This document shows, piece by piece, positions 34,260 to 45,826 of a stretch of 64,000 nt of DNA (position 1 is its first letter; each line of letters starts with the position of its first letter). The notes under the pieces are model-generated. The model had not been told where the DNA came from. It worked only from the letters and a program-made list of their open reading frames with translations, and did no database searches. The DNA is taken from the NCBI GenBank assembly GCA_964017065.1, contig OZ024785.1:9007086-9071085 (forward strand), given 5' to 3'. This DNA comes from Haliclona indistincta (taxonomy: Eukaryota; Porifera; Demospongiae; Haplosclerida; Chalinidae). Made by a program: the position numbers and the translations under genes.

Positions 34260-35444
34260 CTACTTTGTATAAATCTCACAGAAGCCCACAGGAACATCTT
34301 CATTGAGAGTGCCTTCGTCACCGCAGATCCTCAGTTCAATGTAGTCACTGGTAGGAGAGGTTAGTGTCCTGTGGAACCATGGTATACCAGGAGCAGTGCA
34401 ACATCCATTCTCTATTGTCCCACATTTTTTACCATCCCATAGTCGATCATTAGAGTAGAATGTGTTTACATTAGCATGGCCAGGAGCACCAGATTCACAA
34501 AAATAGTTATTACCAACTGCTGAAGGAGGTCGTTGACTACTGCCAGTAGAACACGGACACTCATATTCAGGTCCACTTAAGAAATTTTCTTGCACTCCGG
34601 ACGCATATGTCCACACATGCTTACGAGGGCTACCGTTAGTAATGCTTATGCCATCAACATAATTTCCATTCGCATTTATGTTATTATTCTCTTCTCGTCT
34701 AAAAGCATCAGGTGTTCCTTTCTGGTATCCATAAACACGTCCACATACCTGAGAGTAGGAGATGCTGTATGATGGGAAGCGGACAGACAGACAGCTACCT
34801 CCTGATGTCACTGGCCTACCACATGCCCTCACTCCATTCTGATTGTACAGTCTGAATCCACTGGGACACTCCTCAGTTGGGTCTGACATGTTGAGGTAGG
34901 CCACTCTAGTCCATCCACTGCTGCTGCCACATATCTGTTCCAACTGACAGTAGACATGACGAGCGTGTCCTGTACCATCAATTATTGTGTAGTAGTCTGA
35001 AGGACTGTTAGGAAACTGTGTCTTGATCTCCTCACATGAGTGAAGCAATGCAGAAGGAGAGTAGCCATTGCTGTCTGTGGAGGTCATGTTCAGCTTACGA
35101 AGTATCTGATTGAGAGTGCTATCAATTTTCTGCTGATTTGACTCGATCCTGACTATAGCTTCTCTGATCTGGTTCAGTTGTGGGTCACTCTTGGTCGTGG
35201 TGTTGGTTGGATTGATGCCATACTCTGCCAGGACTTGCTTCAGTAGAGCTGCTTGCAGGAAGGATGAGACTGGTGCCAGTAGCTCATCAACTTGTGCTTG
35301 GTTTCTGGTTAAGTTGACTAGTGTGCTGTGCAGTCTCCTTTCCACACTATCTGCTACATCTTGAGACGAGCATTCAGCAGCACCATCAGTCAGATGAGTG
35401 AAGGCAATGAGCAGAATCACAAAGACTACAAGTTTTTCCAACAT
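34260..35444 (-). CDS. Secreted lectin-like protein L5
   Basis: Single exon, 394 codons. Signal peptide about residues 1-22 (MLEKLVVFVILLIAFTHL), stalk about 23-130 with NLT/NTT/NMT sites and the extra heptad, fibrinogen-related start about 135-190, Cys-rich remainder. Central patch GTPDAFRREENNNINANGNY is shared with L9, not with neighbouring L4. One Cys of the RICC pair is replaced (RICGDEG, also in L9), and the last segment reads GFCEIYTK with a new Cys. The lost and gained cysteines could alter the final disulfide. Conserved TATA block upstream. Confidence 0.87.
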   Translation of the reverse strand: MLEKLVVFVILLIAFTHLTDGAAECSSQDVADSVERRLHSTLVNLTRNQAQVDELLAPVSSFLQAALLKQVLAEYGINPTNTTTKSDPQLNQIREAIVRIESNQQKIDSTLNQILRKLNMTSTDSNGYSPSALLHSCEEIKTQFPNSPSDYYTIIDGTGHARHVYCQLEQICGSSSGWTRVAYLNMSDPTEECPSGFRLYNQNGVRACGRPVTSGGSCLSVRFPSYSISYSQVCGRVYGYQKGTPDAFRREENNNINANGNYVDGISITNGSPRKHVWTYASGVQENFLSGPEYECPCSTGSSQRPPSAVGNNYFCESGAPGHANVNTFYSNDRLWDGKKCGTIENGCCTAPGIPWFHRTLTSPTSDYIELRICGDEGTLNEDVPVGFCEIYTK

Positions 35445-35639
35445 GATTACAATTCTTTCCCAAAGTAACCCGATTGAGTAGATCTAGCAATTACCATAGT
35501 TGGATTATCATGCATATTATAAAGAGTGTCAGTTCACTATTACAGTAGTTCTAGTTTACACAGGTGTACTACATCTGTTGCTTAAGAATCACTCAGTCTG
35601 ATCTTGTGATAATGCATGAAATGGAAGGTGCATGAAAAC

Positions 35640-36200
35640 TATGCAGTTCTTAGTATCTGAAATATTCAAGTTGACTACATGTATAACTTAGAAGGCATTG
35701 TTGAATACAAACTCAGAGGAACATAATTATTAATTCTATTACAGGAATTACTGCTGATGGTATCAACATTTTTACCAGTTAATATTGCATTCTATCTCTC
35801 TCTGCCAAGAAATTCAAATGAGCCTTTCTCCATCCACACACCTGGATGTATGAGATATGTTGTGTGAACAGATAGCTACCTCCTGATGTCACATGTCCAC
35901 ATATGCACTCACTCCAATCTAATTGTACAGTCTGAATCTAAGCTGGGAGCCATGTTGAGTTGAAGTAGGCTACTTTATTCCATTCACTGCAGCTATAAAC
36001 TTGTTCTATTTGACTTTAGACACAATGAACATGTCTAGTGTTACATGTAACTCTGTCTTCATCTCCTCACACAAGGATAGTGAATAGCCGCTACTGTTTA
36101 GCTAACTAAGTATCTCGTTATTGAACCTGACTATATACTGATGATGAGCATTTAACAGCAACTCATTCTTTTTCAAGAAAATGTATCCTTCTTATAAAGT
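35640..36200 (-). pseudogene. Decayed lectin-like copy
   Basis: Same remnant order as at 33050-33640, with further deletions in the fibrinogen-related part. Confidence 0.6.
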
Positions 36201-36788
36201 ATTTTGTGTCACTTTGGCTTTATACAACCATTGTCATAGACAAAAGAGCCTCAAACTATAATGGTGTGTTATGGGTCGACAAAGAATAGTGATGGCTACA
36301 ATCACAGTTTATCTAAGAGTGGTTTGAGCACAATGAAGATGACTTTTAAGGACTAACTGTTGCATGATAATGCCTCTTTGTGCTTACCTTTAGAGCAAAT
36401 TTGGAGCTTATATAAACCACTACTAACAGCAATTTTATTAACCACTAGTTGTAATTTTATAAGACTGTATGTATTGGACAAATTAATGACAGAGCAAGTA
36501 TGGTAGCAGTACAAGTCAAGAATTACCTGCAATAAGGATCATTTGACTTGTGTAAATCTAAACCTTAGGAGGATCATTGCGGTTTTTTTGTCACTTCCAG
36601 ATGAGGCGGTGTGATTTTTACATTGTGTGTCACCTCGGGCTCATAAAACAAAACATCATCATTGCAAGATGCAAATAGCTACATATTAGTAGTACAAATC
36701 ACACAGTTTACTATTGAGTTACAGGCTAACACTAGAGCTTGGTCCGATCCTTTGGCTCACAAAATTATGTACATGGTACAAAATTCAT

Positions 36789-37012
36789 CTACTTTGTATA
36801 AATCTCGTACAAACCCACAGGAACATCTTCATTGCTAGTGCCTTCACTGCAGCAGAGCCTCAGTTCAATGTAGTCACTGGTAGGAGAGGTTAGTGTCCTG
36901 TGGAACCAGGGTAGACCAGGAGCATTGCAACATCCTCTCTCTATTACTCCACATTGCTCACCGTCCCATAGTCGATCATTAGAGTAGAATGTGTTAGAAT
37001 TATAATGAATTT
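36789..37012 (-). pseudogene. Lectin-like C-terminal fragment L6
   Basis: About 70 codons are open and well conserved, from NTFYSNDRLWDGEQCG to LYEIYTK. Upstream the coding sequence breaks off into 25-bp minisatellite at about 37015. The gene was therefore truncated by a junction with the minisatellite, and the fragment has no signal peptide. Confidence 0.75.
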
Positions 37013-37019
37013 TATATTG

Positions 37020-37112
37020 AATTTCAATTTTATAAACCACTACTAACAGCAATTAATTTTTTATAAACCACTACTAACAGCAATTTATAAGCCACTACTA
37101 ACAGCAATTGTA
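37020..37112. repeat. 25-bp minisatellite at the L6 breakpoint
   Basis: Three copies of ACCACTACTAACAGCAATT spacing. They abut the L6 truncation, which suggests the minisatellite is a recombination site. Confidence 0.75.
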
Positions 37113-37189
37113 TGCCTAGCAGTTAAATGTTATGACAATCGCAAAAGCAATTTGACAAACTATTAAACACCGCACAAGCTAATTATAGT

Positions 37190-37436
37190 AAAGCCACCGG
37201 GATTATGGCTTTAGTTCATCTACTTTGTCATAGAAGCCCACAGGAACATCTTCATTTGTAGCTGGGAGCAGAAAATGCTACAGCTCTAAAAATGGTTTGA
37301 TACTGATAGCAATGAAATATTGCTCAATGGAGTCCCTATTGTTGAAGGGGTACATGCTGCACTAACTTGAACTCAGAGAAAACGTTGTCGATAATTTTTT
37401 CCAGTTGTGTACGATCTACAGTGGTCTCCTGGTTAA
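37190..37436. pseudogene. Lectin C-terminal relic next to dioxygenase 3' relic
   Basis: Lectin end at 37215-37260 (minus), dioxygenase exon 9 remnant at 37310-37355 and exon 10 remnant at 37395-37436 (plus; GTGTACGATCTACAGTGGTC). Nearly the same as 47155-47405. Confidence 0.6.
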
Positions 37437-37568
37437 ATAAAACTCATTATAATTAAGAGCTTTTTTATTTTGGTATTATTAGTGAAAGTAAAATCCATAA
37501 ATGAACTACAAGCACACAGACAATGATTCCTCATGTAAATCAAATCCATGTTTAGCTGCCACTAGTGA

Positions 37569-38516
37569 CTACTTAACATAGATCTCATATAAGCCTACAG
37601 CAACATCTTCATCACCTGTGTCCTGGTCACAGCAGAGCCTCAGTTCAATGTAGTCACAGGTAGGAGTAGATAGTGTCTTATGAAACCATGGTAGACCAGG
37701 GGCTACACAGCATGGTCTTTCTATCGAACCACACTGTTTACCATCCCATAGTCGATCGTGATGGTAGAACTTTCCAAACTCGAAACCAGTAGGACTACCT
37801 GATTCACAAAAGTAGTCACTACCAACATAAGAATGTTGTGTACTACCAACAGAACAAGGACACTCTTTTCACCATTTAGAGCAATAGCATTTTCCTGCTG
37901 CCCAGCTACAAATGTCCATAAATGCCTACGAGGATTGCCATTAGTAATGCTGATGCCATCTACATAGTTGCCATTGATACTTGTTGAACCTTCTCTGTAG
38001 AAGCCATCAACAGAACCTTTCTGGTACCCATAGACACGTCCACACACCTGAGAGTAAGAAATGCTGTGCGACGAAAAGCGAACAGACAGACAGCTGCCTT
38101 CTGATGTCACTGGTCTACCACATGCCCTCACTCCATTCTGACTGTGCAGTTTGAATCCACTGGGACACTCCTCAGTTGGGTCTGACATGTTGAGGTAGGC
38201 CATTCTAGTCCATCCACTGCTGCCACATATCTGTTCCATCTGACAGTAGACATGATGAGCGTGTCCTGTAGCATCAATTGTCGTGTAGTAGCCCGAGGGG
38301 CTATTGGGAAACTGTGCCTTGATCTCTTCACATGAGCTGTGCAGCAAAGAAGGTGGGAAGTTCAGCATTTGTTTCATAGTGTTTTCAATCCTGGTTAGTT
38401 TGTCACTCAGTCTACTCTCCACAATATCTGCTACATTTTCAGGTGAGCATTCAGTAGCATCGCTCAGATGGAAGAAGGCGATGAATAAAACTACAAATTT
38501 TCCCCAACATCATCAT
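37569..38516 (-). pseudogene. Short-form lectin-like gene L7, two frameshifts
   Basis: Close duplicate of the intact L11, but one extra base within the signal peptide and one missing base in the T run at about 37865 break the frame. The longest open piece is 37721-38422. The short form lacks some 60 stalk residues: ENVADIVESRLSDKLTRIEN leads almost directly to SCEEIKAQFPNSPSGYY. Cys-rich module similar to long forms. The promoter block is intact, so decay is probably recent. Confidence 0.8.
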
Positions 38517-38545
38517 AGATTCTTTACTTATCCGATGTCATTAGT

Positions 38546-38579
38546 CCTTATATAGAAGAATGGCAGTTACCATGGTAAT
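38546..38579 (-). promoter_or_regulatory. X-box-like palindrome plus TATA upstream of L7
   Basis: Minus strand reads ATTACCATGGTAAC (38566-38579), 12 bp, then TATATAAGG (38546-38554). The palindrome resembles the RFX X-box consensus (GTTRCCATGGYAAC). The TATA box sits only about 30 bp from the ATG. Confidence 0.5.
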
Positions 38580-39253
38580 AATACCTTACTGGAGCTAATT
38601 AGAGTGTGGTTGGTTGCTAATGGTTGATAGTGATTTAATTACAGTGGTTCACACCAGTTTGGATCTATAGTTTATGCAGGTGCCTGCATGTTGATTGTAA
38701 CAACTGCCCATGTGGTGGGAACAAACACTAGGTTGGTTTTGAGTGCATTTAAAAGAGTTCTTGAACATTCTAATATTATGTTGACATCTCAATTTATCAT
38801 TTTCTGCATGTTGAAGATAACAATACATGTGGAGATTAGCTGTAACTAAAGAGCCTCAAAATCACAATAATTATTAATACAAACCTTGCACACTCTAAAA
38901 ACTGTGTACAAGACTGTATGTATCGGGCAAATTAATGACAGAGCAAGTATGGTAGCAGTACAAGTCAATAATTACCTGCATAAAGATCATTTAATAATGA
39001 AATTGAGGTTTATTGTGTTTTTTTTGGCACGTCCGGATGAAGATTCATTGGCGGTGTGATTTTTGAAAAATACACACCTGTCTGTCAACTCGGGCTCATG
39101 AAACCACAAGTTGCTAAAGGTCATCATTGCAAGATGTAAATAGCTACATATTAGTAGTACAAATCACACAGTTTACTATTGAGCTGCAGGCTAATACTTG
39201 GTCCAATCCTTTGGCACACAAAATTATGTATATATACATGGTACAAAATTTAT

Positions 39254-39640
39254 CTACTTTGTATAATTCTCGTACAAACCCACAGGAACATCTTCATTGC
39301 TAGTGCCTTCATTGCAGCAGAGCCTCAGTTCAATGAAGTCATTGGTAGAAGAAGATAGTGTCCTGTGGAACCATGGTAGACCAGGAACATTGCAACACCC
39401 TTTCTCTATCACTCCACACTGCTCACCATCCCATAGTCGATCATTAGAGTGGAATGTGTTCACTGAAGGAGATTGGTGTTGACTACCAGTAGTGCAAGGA
39501 CAATTATGGTAACCAGAATTGTAGTGAGTGTTTTCCTGGTGCCCAGCTACAAATGACAACAAATGCTTACGAGAATGTCCATTAGTAATGCTTAAGCCAT
39601 CCACATAGATATTATTTATACTTGAGCTACCAGTATGAAA
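39254..39640 (-). pseudogene. Lectin-like C-terminal fragment L8
   Basis: Open from MDGLSITNGHSRKHLLSFVA to LYENYTK, of the L10/L12 type (AGHQENTHYNSGYHNCPC). About 17 residues including the usual NNYFCES are deleted (QHQSPSVNTFHSND), which removes a module Cys. Upstream it breaks near 39640 and joins sequence leading into the dioxygenase fragment. Confidence 0.75.
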
Positions 39641-39710
39641 AAATTACAAATTATAATTGATTACTAGACTTCCCTCATTGTATTCGTTCTTCTCTTCTTG
39701 TGCAATACAG

Positions 39711-40421
39711 GCACCAGGACTACAGCTACTGGACTAGAACCAAGCCAATGCTACACATGACAGTGAGCACTGTCCTATTATCCTCGATCCCATTCCATTC
39801 CATACCATGTCTATTCTCAGGTCCACGTTGCTCTAGATGATCAAACACTTGAGAACGGTGGTCTGCGCTTCATACCGGGATCACACAGGTAGTATCAGAG
39901 ACAGTGACTTTCTGTTAATTATCATCGTTTCTCAGATGGTCTCGTAAGGGCATGCCTCTGCCGATTACAGATGCGTCTTTCGGTGACATGGAATCAATCA
40001 AGCGAGTGCTGACAGAGGAAGAGAAGAAAGGATTCAAACCAGTTCCTTCTGGTCTCAAGAAAGGTTACGCCAGCTTCCATCACCCGCTCATGGTTCATGG
40101 GTCATATGCTAACAAGTGAGTGATCAATTCTTCAAGTCTGGAGCATCACTGAGGTTACTAACTTAGGTCAGATCGACCTCGAAGAGCAGCTGTTGTCAAC
40201 TATATAAGTGATGGTGTAGTGTCTGATTCAAATGAATCATTGCTCAATGGAGTTCCTGTTGTTGTAAAGGTATATATGCACACTGTACTAATCTGCACAC
40301 TGAACTAATCTGCACACTGTACTAATCTGCACATTGCCGATCTACTTGTTTCATATAGGGAGAAAGACTTTGTGGACAGTTCTTCCCAGTTGTGTATGAT
40401 CCACAGTGGTCTTCTACTTAA
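39711..40421 (+). pseudogene. Dioxygenase 3' fragment, exons 6-10
   Basis: Exons 6 to 10 of the PhyH-family gene with splice sites intact: [27 protein letters not shown] (His to Arg change), [21 protein letters not shown] and terminal PQWSST with TAA. Exons 1-5 are absent; the left border lies inside intron 5 and joins the L8 lectin fragment. No promoter, so it is unlikely to make the enzyme. It converges on L9 just as the full copies converge on L1 and L2. Confidence 0.85.
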
Positions 40422-40948
40422 CTATACATGTACATTGTACCTGAGCTGCATTTTTGTGTAAAATTTTAAAAATAATTATAAGCTAATAATTATGTGGAGA
40501 GCTAGTATGCCATTGGCAGCTGTCATGTATTCCTAAATACGCTTTCTCAGGCTCATTAGCTAAGCTACAGTACATCCAGTTATCGTAATGTTGTGTTATG
40601 ATCAGCGGCAAAGTTAACAGAAAGGCAGCAGTTGCTCTACATGACCATCAAAGCTTTTTTTGAAGATTATGAATTGTGAAAGCAAGTGGTAACAGTACAG
40701 GTCAAGGAATACCTGTGATAAGGACCCTTAAAATCAAACCCTAAGTTTAGCGTTCAGATGGATATTTAATTGGGCGGTGTGATTTTCAAAATACATTGTA
40801 TGCAACAACAAGTTGCTAAACATAATTATCGCAAATAGCTATTAGTAGTACAAATCACAAGATATGCTATTGAGCACATTACAGACTAATACTAAAGCTT
40901 GGTCCAATCCTTTGGAATACTATTATGTGCATATGGTACAAAATTCAT

Positions 40949-42133
40949 CTACTTTGTATAAATCTCATAAAATCCCACAGGAACATCTTCATTGCCAGTG
41001 CCTTCGTCACCGCAGATCCTCAGTTCAATGTAGTCACTGGTAGGAGAAGTTAGTGTCCTGTGGAACCATGGTATACCAGGAGCAGTGCAACATCCATTCT
41101 CTATTGTCCCACATTTTTTACCATCCCATAGTCGATCATTAGAGTAGAATGTGTTTATATTAGCATGGGCAGGAGCACCAGATTCACAAAAATAGTTATT
41201 ACCAACTGCTGAAGGAGGTCGTTGACTACTGCCAGTAGAACACGGACACTCATAAGCAGGTCCACTTAAGAAATTTTCTTGCACTCCGGACGCATATGTC
41301 CACACATGCTTACGAGGGCTACCGTTAGTAATGCTTATGCCATCAACATAATTTCCATTCGCATTTATGTTATTATTCTCTTCTCGCCTAAAAGCATCAG
41401 GTGTTCCTTTCTGGTATCCATAGACACGTCCACATACCTGAGAGTAGGAGATGCTGTACGATGGGAAGCGAACAGACAGACAGCTACCTCCTGATGTCAC
41501 TGGCCTACCACATGCCCTCACTCCATTCTGATTGTACAGTCTGAATCCACTGGGACACTCCTCAGTTGGGTCTGACATGTTGAGGTAGGCCATTCTAGTC
41601 CATCCACTGCTACTGCCACAAACCTGTTCCATCTGACAGTAGACATGACGAGCGTGTCCAGTACCATCAATTATTGTGTAGTAGTCTGAAGGACTGTTAG
41701 GAAACTGTGCCTTGATCTCCTCACATGAGTGAAGCAATGAAGATGGAGAGTAGCCATTGCTGTCTGTGGAGGTCATGTTCAGCTTATGAAGTATCTGATT
41801 GAGAGTGTTATCAATTTTCTGCTGATTTGACTCGATCCTGACTATAGCTTCTCTGATCTGGTTCAGTTGTGGGTCACTCTTGGTCGTGGTGTTGGTTGGA
41901 TTGATGCCATACTCTGCTAGGACTTGCTTCAGTAGAGCTGCTTGCAGGAAGGATGAGACTGGTGCCAGTAGCTCATCAACTTGTGCTTGGTTTCTGGTTA
42001 AGTTGACTAGTGTGCTGTGCAGTCTCCTCTCCACACTATCTGCTACATCTTGAGACGAGCATTCAGCAGTACCATTGCTCAGATGAGTGAAGGAAATTAG
42101 CAGAATCACAAAGACTGCAAGTTTTTCCAACAT
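40949..42133 (-). CDS. Secreted lectin-like protein L9
   Basis: Single exon, 394 codons, MLEKLAVFVILLISFTHL signal peptide. Stalk with the extra heptad. Central patch GTPDAFRREENNNINANGNY and RICGDEG as in L5, differing mainly at SGPAYECPC and GAPAHANINTF. Ends FYEIYTK. Its 3' flank is like that of L2, its body like L5: another sign of exchange. Conserved TATA block upstream at about 42202-42212. Confidence 0.87.
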   Translation of the reverse strand: MLEKLAVFVILLISFTHLSNGTAECSSQDVADSVERRLHSTLVNLTRNQAQVDELLAPVSSFLQAALLKQVLAEYGINPTNTTTKSDPQLNQIREAIVRIESNQQKIDNTLNQILHKLNMTSTDSNGYSPSSLLHSCEEIKAQFPNSPSDYYTIIDGTGHARHVYCQMEQVCGSSSGWTRMAYLNMSDPTEECPSGFRLYNQNGVRACGRPVTSGGSCLSVRFPSYSISYSQVCGRVYGYQKGTPDAFRREENNNINANGNYVDGISITNGSPRKHVWTYASGVQENFLSGPAYECPCSTGSSQRPPSAVGNNYFCESGAPAHANINTFYSNDRLWDGKKCGTIENGCCTAPGIPWFHRTLTSPTSDYIELRICGDEGTGNEDVPVGFYEIYTK

Positions 42134-42299
42134 GATTATAATTCTTTCCCAAAGTAACCTGATTGAGTAGATCTAGCAATTACCATAGTTGGATTATCAT
42201 GCTTATTATAAAGAGTGTCAGCTCACTATTATAGTAGTTCTAGTTTATGCAGGTGTACTACATCTGTTGCACTCAGTCTGATCTTGTGATAATGCATGA

Positions 42300-42840
42300 A
42301 ATGGAAGGTGCATGAAAACTATGCAGTTCTTAGTATCTGAAATATTCAAGTTGACTATGACTAAGAAGGCATTGTCGAATACAAACTCAGAGGAACATAA
42401 TAATTCTATTACAGGAATTACTGCTGATGCCATCAACACTTTTACCAGTTAATATTGCATTCTATCTCTCTCTGCCAAGAAATTCAAATGAGCCTTTCTC
42501 CATTCACACACCTGGATGTATGAGATATTCCTGATGTCACATGTCCACATATGCCCTCACTCCAATCTATTTGTACAGTCTGAATCTAGATATGTTGAGT
42601 TGAAGTAGGCTACTCTAGTCCATTCACTGTTGCTGCTATAAACCTGTTCTATCTGACTGTAGACATGATGAGCATGTTACATGTAACTCAGTCTTCATCT
42701 CCTCACACAAGTTTACAAAAGGATAGTGAGTAGCTGCTGCTGTTTAGCTTACTAAGTATCTCGTTATTGAACCTGACTATATACTGCCGATGACAGCAAC
42801 ATCATTCTTTTGGAAGAAAAGGTATCCTTCTTATAAATTA
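42300..42840 (-). pseudogene. Decayed lectin-like copy
   Basis: Array-unit relic with further deletions (the CCTGATGTCACATG region joins directly to GAGATATT). Confidence 0.6.
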
Positions 42841-43029
42841 TTTTGTGTCACTTTGGCTTTATAAGTCATAGACAAAAGAGCCTCAAATTATAATGGTGTG
42901 TTATGGGTCGACAAAGAATAGTGATGGCTACAATCACAGTTTATCTAAGAGTGATTTGAGCACAATAAAGATGACTTTTAAGGACAACTGTTGTATGATA
43001 ATGCCTCTTTGTGTACCTTTAGAGCAAAT

Positions 43030-43225
43030 TTGGACTTTATACAAACCACTACTAACAGCAGTTTATAAACCACTACTAACAGCAGTTTATAAACCACTAC
43101 TAACAGGAATTTTATAAACCACTACTAACAGCAGTTTATAAACCACTACTAACAGCAGTTTATAAACCACTACTAACAGCAATTTTATAAACCACTACTA
43201 ACAGCAATTTTATAAACCACTAGTT
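43030..43225. repeat. 25-bp minisatellite, about 8 copies
   Basis: Tandem TATAAACCACTACTAACAGC units of 23-25 bp; individual copies differ by one or two T. Confidence 0.9.
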
Positions 43226-43586
43226 GTAATTTTATAAGACTGTATGTATTGGACAAATTAATGACAGAGCAAGTATGGTAGCAGTACAAGTCAAGAATTA
43301 CCTGCAATAAGGATCATTTGACTTGTGTAAATCTAAACCTTAGGAGGATTATTGCGTTTTTTTTTGTCACTTCCAGATGAGGCGGTGTGATTTTTAAATA
43401 TACATTGTGTGTCTCCTTGGGCTCATGAAACAACAAGTTGCTAAACGTCATCATTGCAAGATGCAAATAGCTACATATTAGTAGTACAAATCACACAGTT
43501 TACTATTGAGTTACACAGGCTAATACTAGAGCTTGGTTTGATCCTTTGGCACACAAAATTATTTACATGGTACAAACAATTATTAT

Positions 43587-44756
43587 CTACTTTGAATAAA
43601 TCTCATATAAGCCCACAGGAACATCTTCATTACTAGTGCCTTCACTGCAGCAGAGCCTCAGTTCAATGTAGTCACTGGTCGGACTAGATAGTGTCCTGTG
43701 GAACCATGGTAGACCAGGAGCATTGCAACACCCTTTCTCTATCACTCCACACTGCTCACCATCCCATAGTCGATCATTAGAGTAGAATGTGTTCAAATTA
43801 TAATGACCACGAGCACCAGATTCACAAAAATAGTTATTACCAACAACTGAAGGAGATTGTTGTCGACTGCCAGTGGTACAAGGACAATTGTAGTAACCAG
43901 AATTGTAGTGAGAGTTTTCCTGGTGCCCAGCTACAAACGTCCACAAATGCTTACGAGAATTACCATTAGTAATGCTTATGCCATCTACATAGATATTATT
44001 AATACTTGAGCTATCGGTATTAAAAGCATCAGGTGATCCTTTCTGGTAGCCATAGACACGTCCACATACCTGAGAGTAGGAGATGCTGTATGATGGGAAG
44101 CGGACTGACAGACAGCTGCCTCCTGATGTCACTGGTCTACCACATGCCCTCACTCCATTCTGATTGTAAAGTTTGAATCCACTGGGACACTCCTCAGTTG
44201 GGTCTGACATGTTGAGGTAGGCCACTCTAGTCCATCCGCTGCTGCTGCCACAAACCTGTTCCATCTGACAGTAGACATGACGAGCGTGTCCAGTGCCATC
44301 AATTATTGTGTAGTAGTCTGAAGGACTGTTAGGAAACTGTGTCTTGATCTCCTCACATGAGTGAAGCAATGAAGATGGAGAGTAGCCATTGGTGTCTGTG
44401 GAGGTCATGTTCAGCTTACGAAGTATCTGATTGAGAGTGTTATCAGTTTTCTGCTGATTTGACTCGATTCTGACTATAGCTTCTCTGATCTGGTTCAGTT
44501 GTGGGTCACTCTTGGTCGTGGTGTTGGTTGGATTGATGCCATACTCTGCTAGGACTTGCTTCAGTAGAGCTGCTTGCAGGAAGGATGAGACTGGTGCCAG
44601 TAGCTCATCAACTTGTGCTTGGTTTCTGGTTAAGTTGACTAGTGTGCTGTGCAGTCTCCTCTCCACATTATCTGCTACTTCTTGAGATGAGCATTCAGCA
44701 GCACCATCACTCAGATGAGTGAAGGCAATTAGCAGAATTACAAGTTTTTCCAACAT
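43587..44756 (-). CDS. Secreted lectin-like protein L10
   Basis: Single exon, 389 codons. Shorter hydrophobic leader (MLEKLVILLIAFTHLSDG). Stalk with the extra heptad, here IESNQQKTDNTLNQ. Central patch GSPDAFNTDSSSINNIYVDG, then LWTFVAGHQENSHYNSGYYN and CPCTTGSRQQSPSVVG, shared with L8 and partly with L12. Ends LYEIYSK. All family cysteines are present, including RLCC. Confidence 0.87.
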   Translation of the reverse strand: MLEKLVILLIAFTHLSDGAAECSSQEVADNVERRLHSTLVNLTRNQAQVDELLAPVSSFLQAALLKQVLAEYGINPTNTTTKSDPQLNQIREAIVRIESNQQKTDNTLNQILRKLNMTSTDTNGYSPSSLLHSCEEIKTQFPNSPSDYYTIIDGTGHARHVYCQMEQVCGSSSGWTRVAYLNMSDPTEECPSGFKLYNQNGVRACGRPVTSGGSCLSVRFPSYSISYSQVCGRVYGYQKGSPDAFNTDSSSINNIYVDGISITNGNSRKHLWTFVAGHQENSHYNSGYYNCPCTTGSRQQSPSVVGNNYFCESGARGHYNLNTFYSNDRLWDGEQCGVIEKGCCNAPGLPWFHRTLSSPTSDYIELRLCCSEGTSNEDVPVGLYEIYSK

Positions 44757-44999
44757 GATTACAATTCTTTCCCAAAGTATCCTGATTGAGTAGATCTAGC
44801 AATTACCATAGTTGGATTATCATGCATATTATAAAGAGTGTCAGTTCACTATTATAGTAGTTCTAGTTTACACAGGTGTACTACATCTGTTGCTCAAGAA
44901 TCACTCAGTCTGATCTTGTGATAATGCATGAAATGGAAGGTGCATGAAAACTATGCAGTTCTTAGTATCTGAAATAATCAAGTTGACTATGACTAAGAA

Positions 45000-45460
45000 G
45001 GCATTGTTGAATACAAACTCAGAGGAACATATTCATTTTATTACAGCAGAGTCTCATTTCAATAATAGTCTTGTGGCTACAAACGGTTACAAGAATTACT
45101 GCTAGCAATGCTGATGCCATAAACATTGTTACTGGTTAATATTGCATTCTATCTCTCTCTGCCAAGAAAATCAAGTGAGCCTTTCTCAATGAATACAGTT
45201 TGAATCTATTCTGTGAGATATGTATGACATGTTCTATTCCATTCACTGTTGCTGCCATAAACCTGTTCTATATTTGACTGTAGACATAATGAGCATGTCT
45301 AGTGTTACATGCAACTCAGTCTTTATCTACTCACACAAGTTTACCAAAAAGGACAGTGATTGACCGCTACTGTTTAGCTAACTATTGAACCTGACTATAT
45401 TATACTGATGATGAGCATTTAACAGCAACATCATTTTTTTGGAAGAAAAGGTATCCTTCT
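45000..45460 (-). pseudogene. Decayed lectin-like copy
   Basis: Strongly shortened relic: the Cys-rich middle is largely deleted between 45180 and 45240. Confidence 0.55.
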
Positions 45461-45669
45461 TATAAAGTGTTTTGTGTCACTTTGGCTTTATACAACTATT
45501 GTCATACACAAAAGAGCCTCAAATTATAATGGTGTGTTATGGGTTGGCAAAGAATGGTGATGGCTACAATCACAGTTTATCTAAGAGTGGTTTGAGCACA
45601 ATAAAGATGACTGTTGCATGATCGATAATGCCTCTTTGTGCTTACCTTTAGAGCAAATTTGTAGCTTAT

Positions 45670-45826
45670 ATAAACCATGCACTACTAACAGCAATTTTAT
45701 AAACCACTACTAACAGAATTTTATAAATCACTACTAACAGCAATTTTATTAACCATTACTAACAGCAATTTTATAAACCACTACTAACAACAAATTTATA
45801 AACCACTACTAACAGCAATTTTACAA
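45670..45826. repeat. 25-bp minisatellite, about 6 copies
   Basis: Tandem units as elsewhere; foldback element A begins within its last copy. Confidence 0.85.

Noticed and set aside
37721..38422. L7 as a functional truncated gene
   Set aside because: Comparison with L11 shows two single-base frame breaks that remove the signal peptide and the last ~80 residues.
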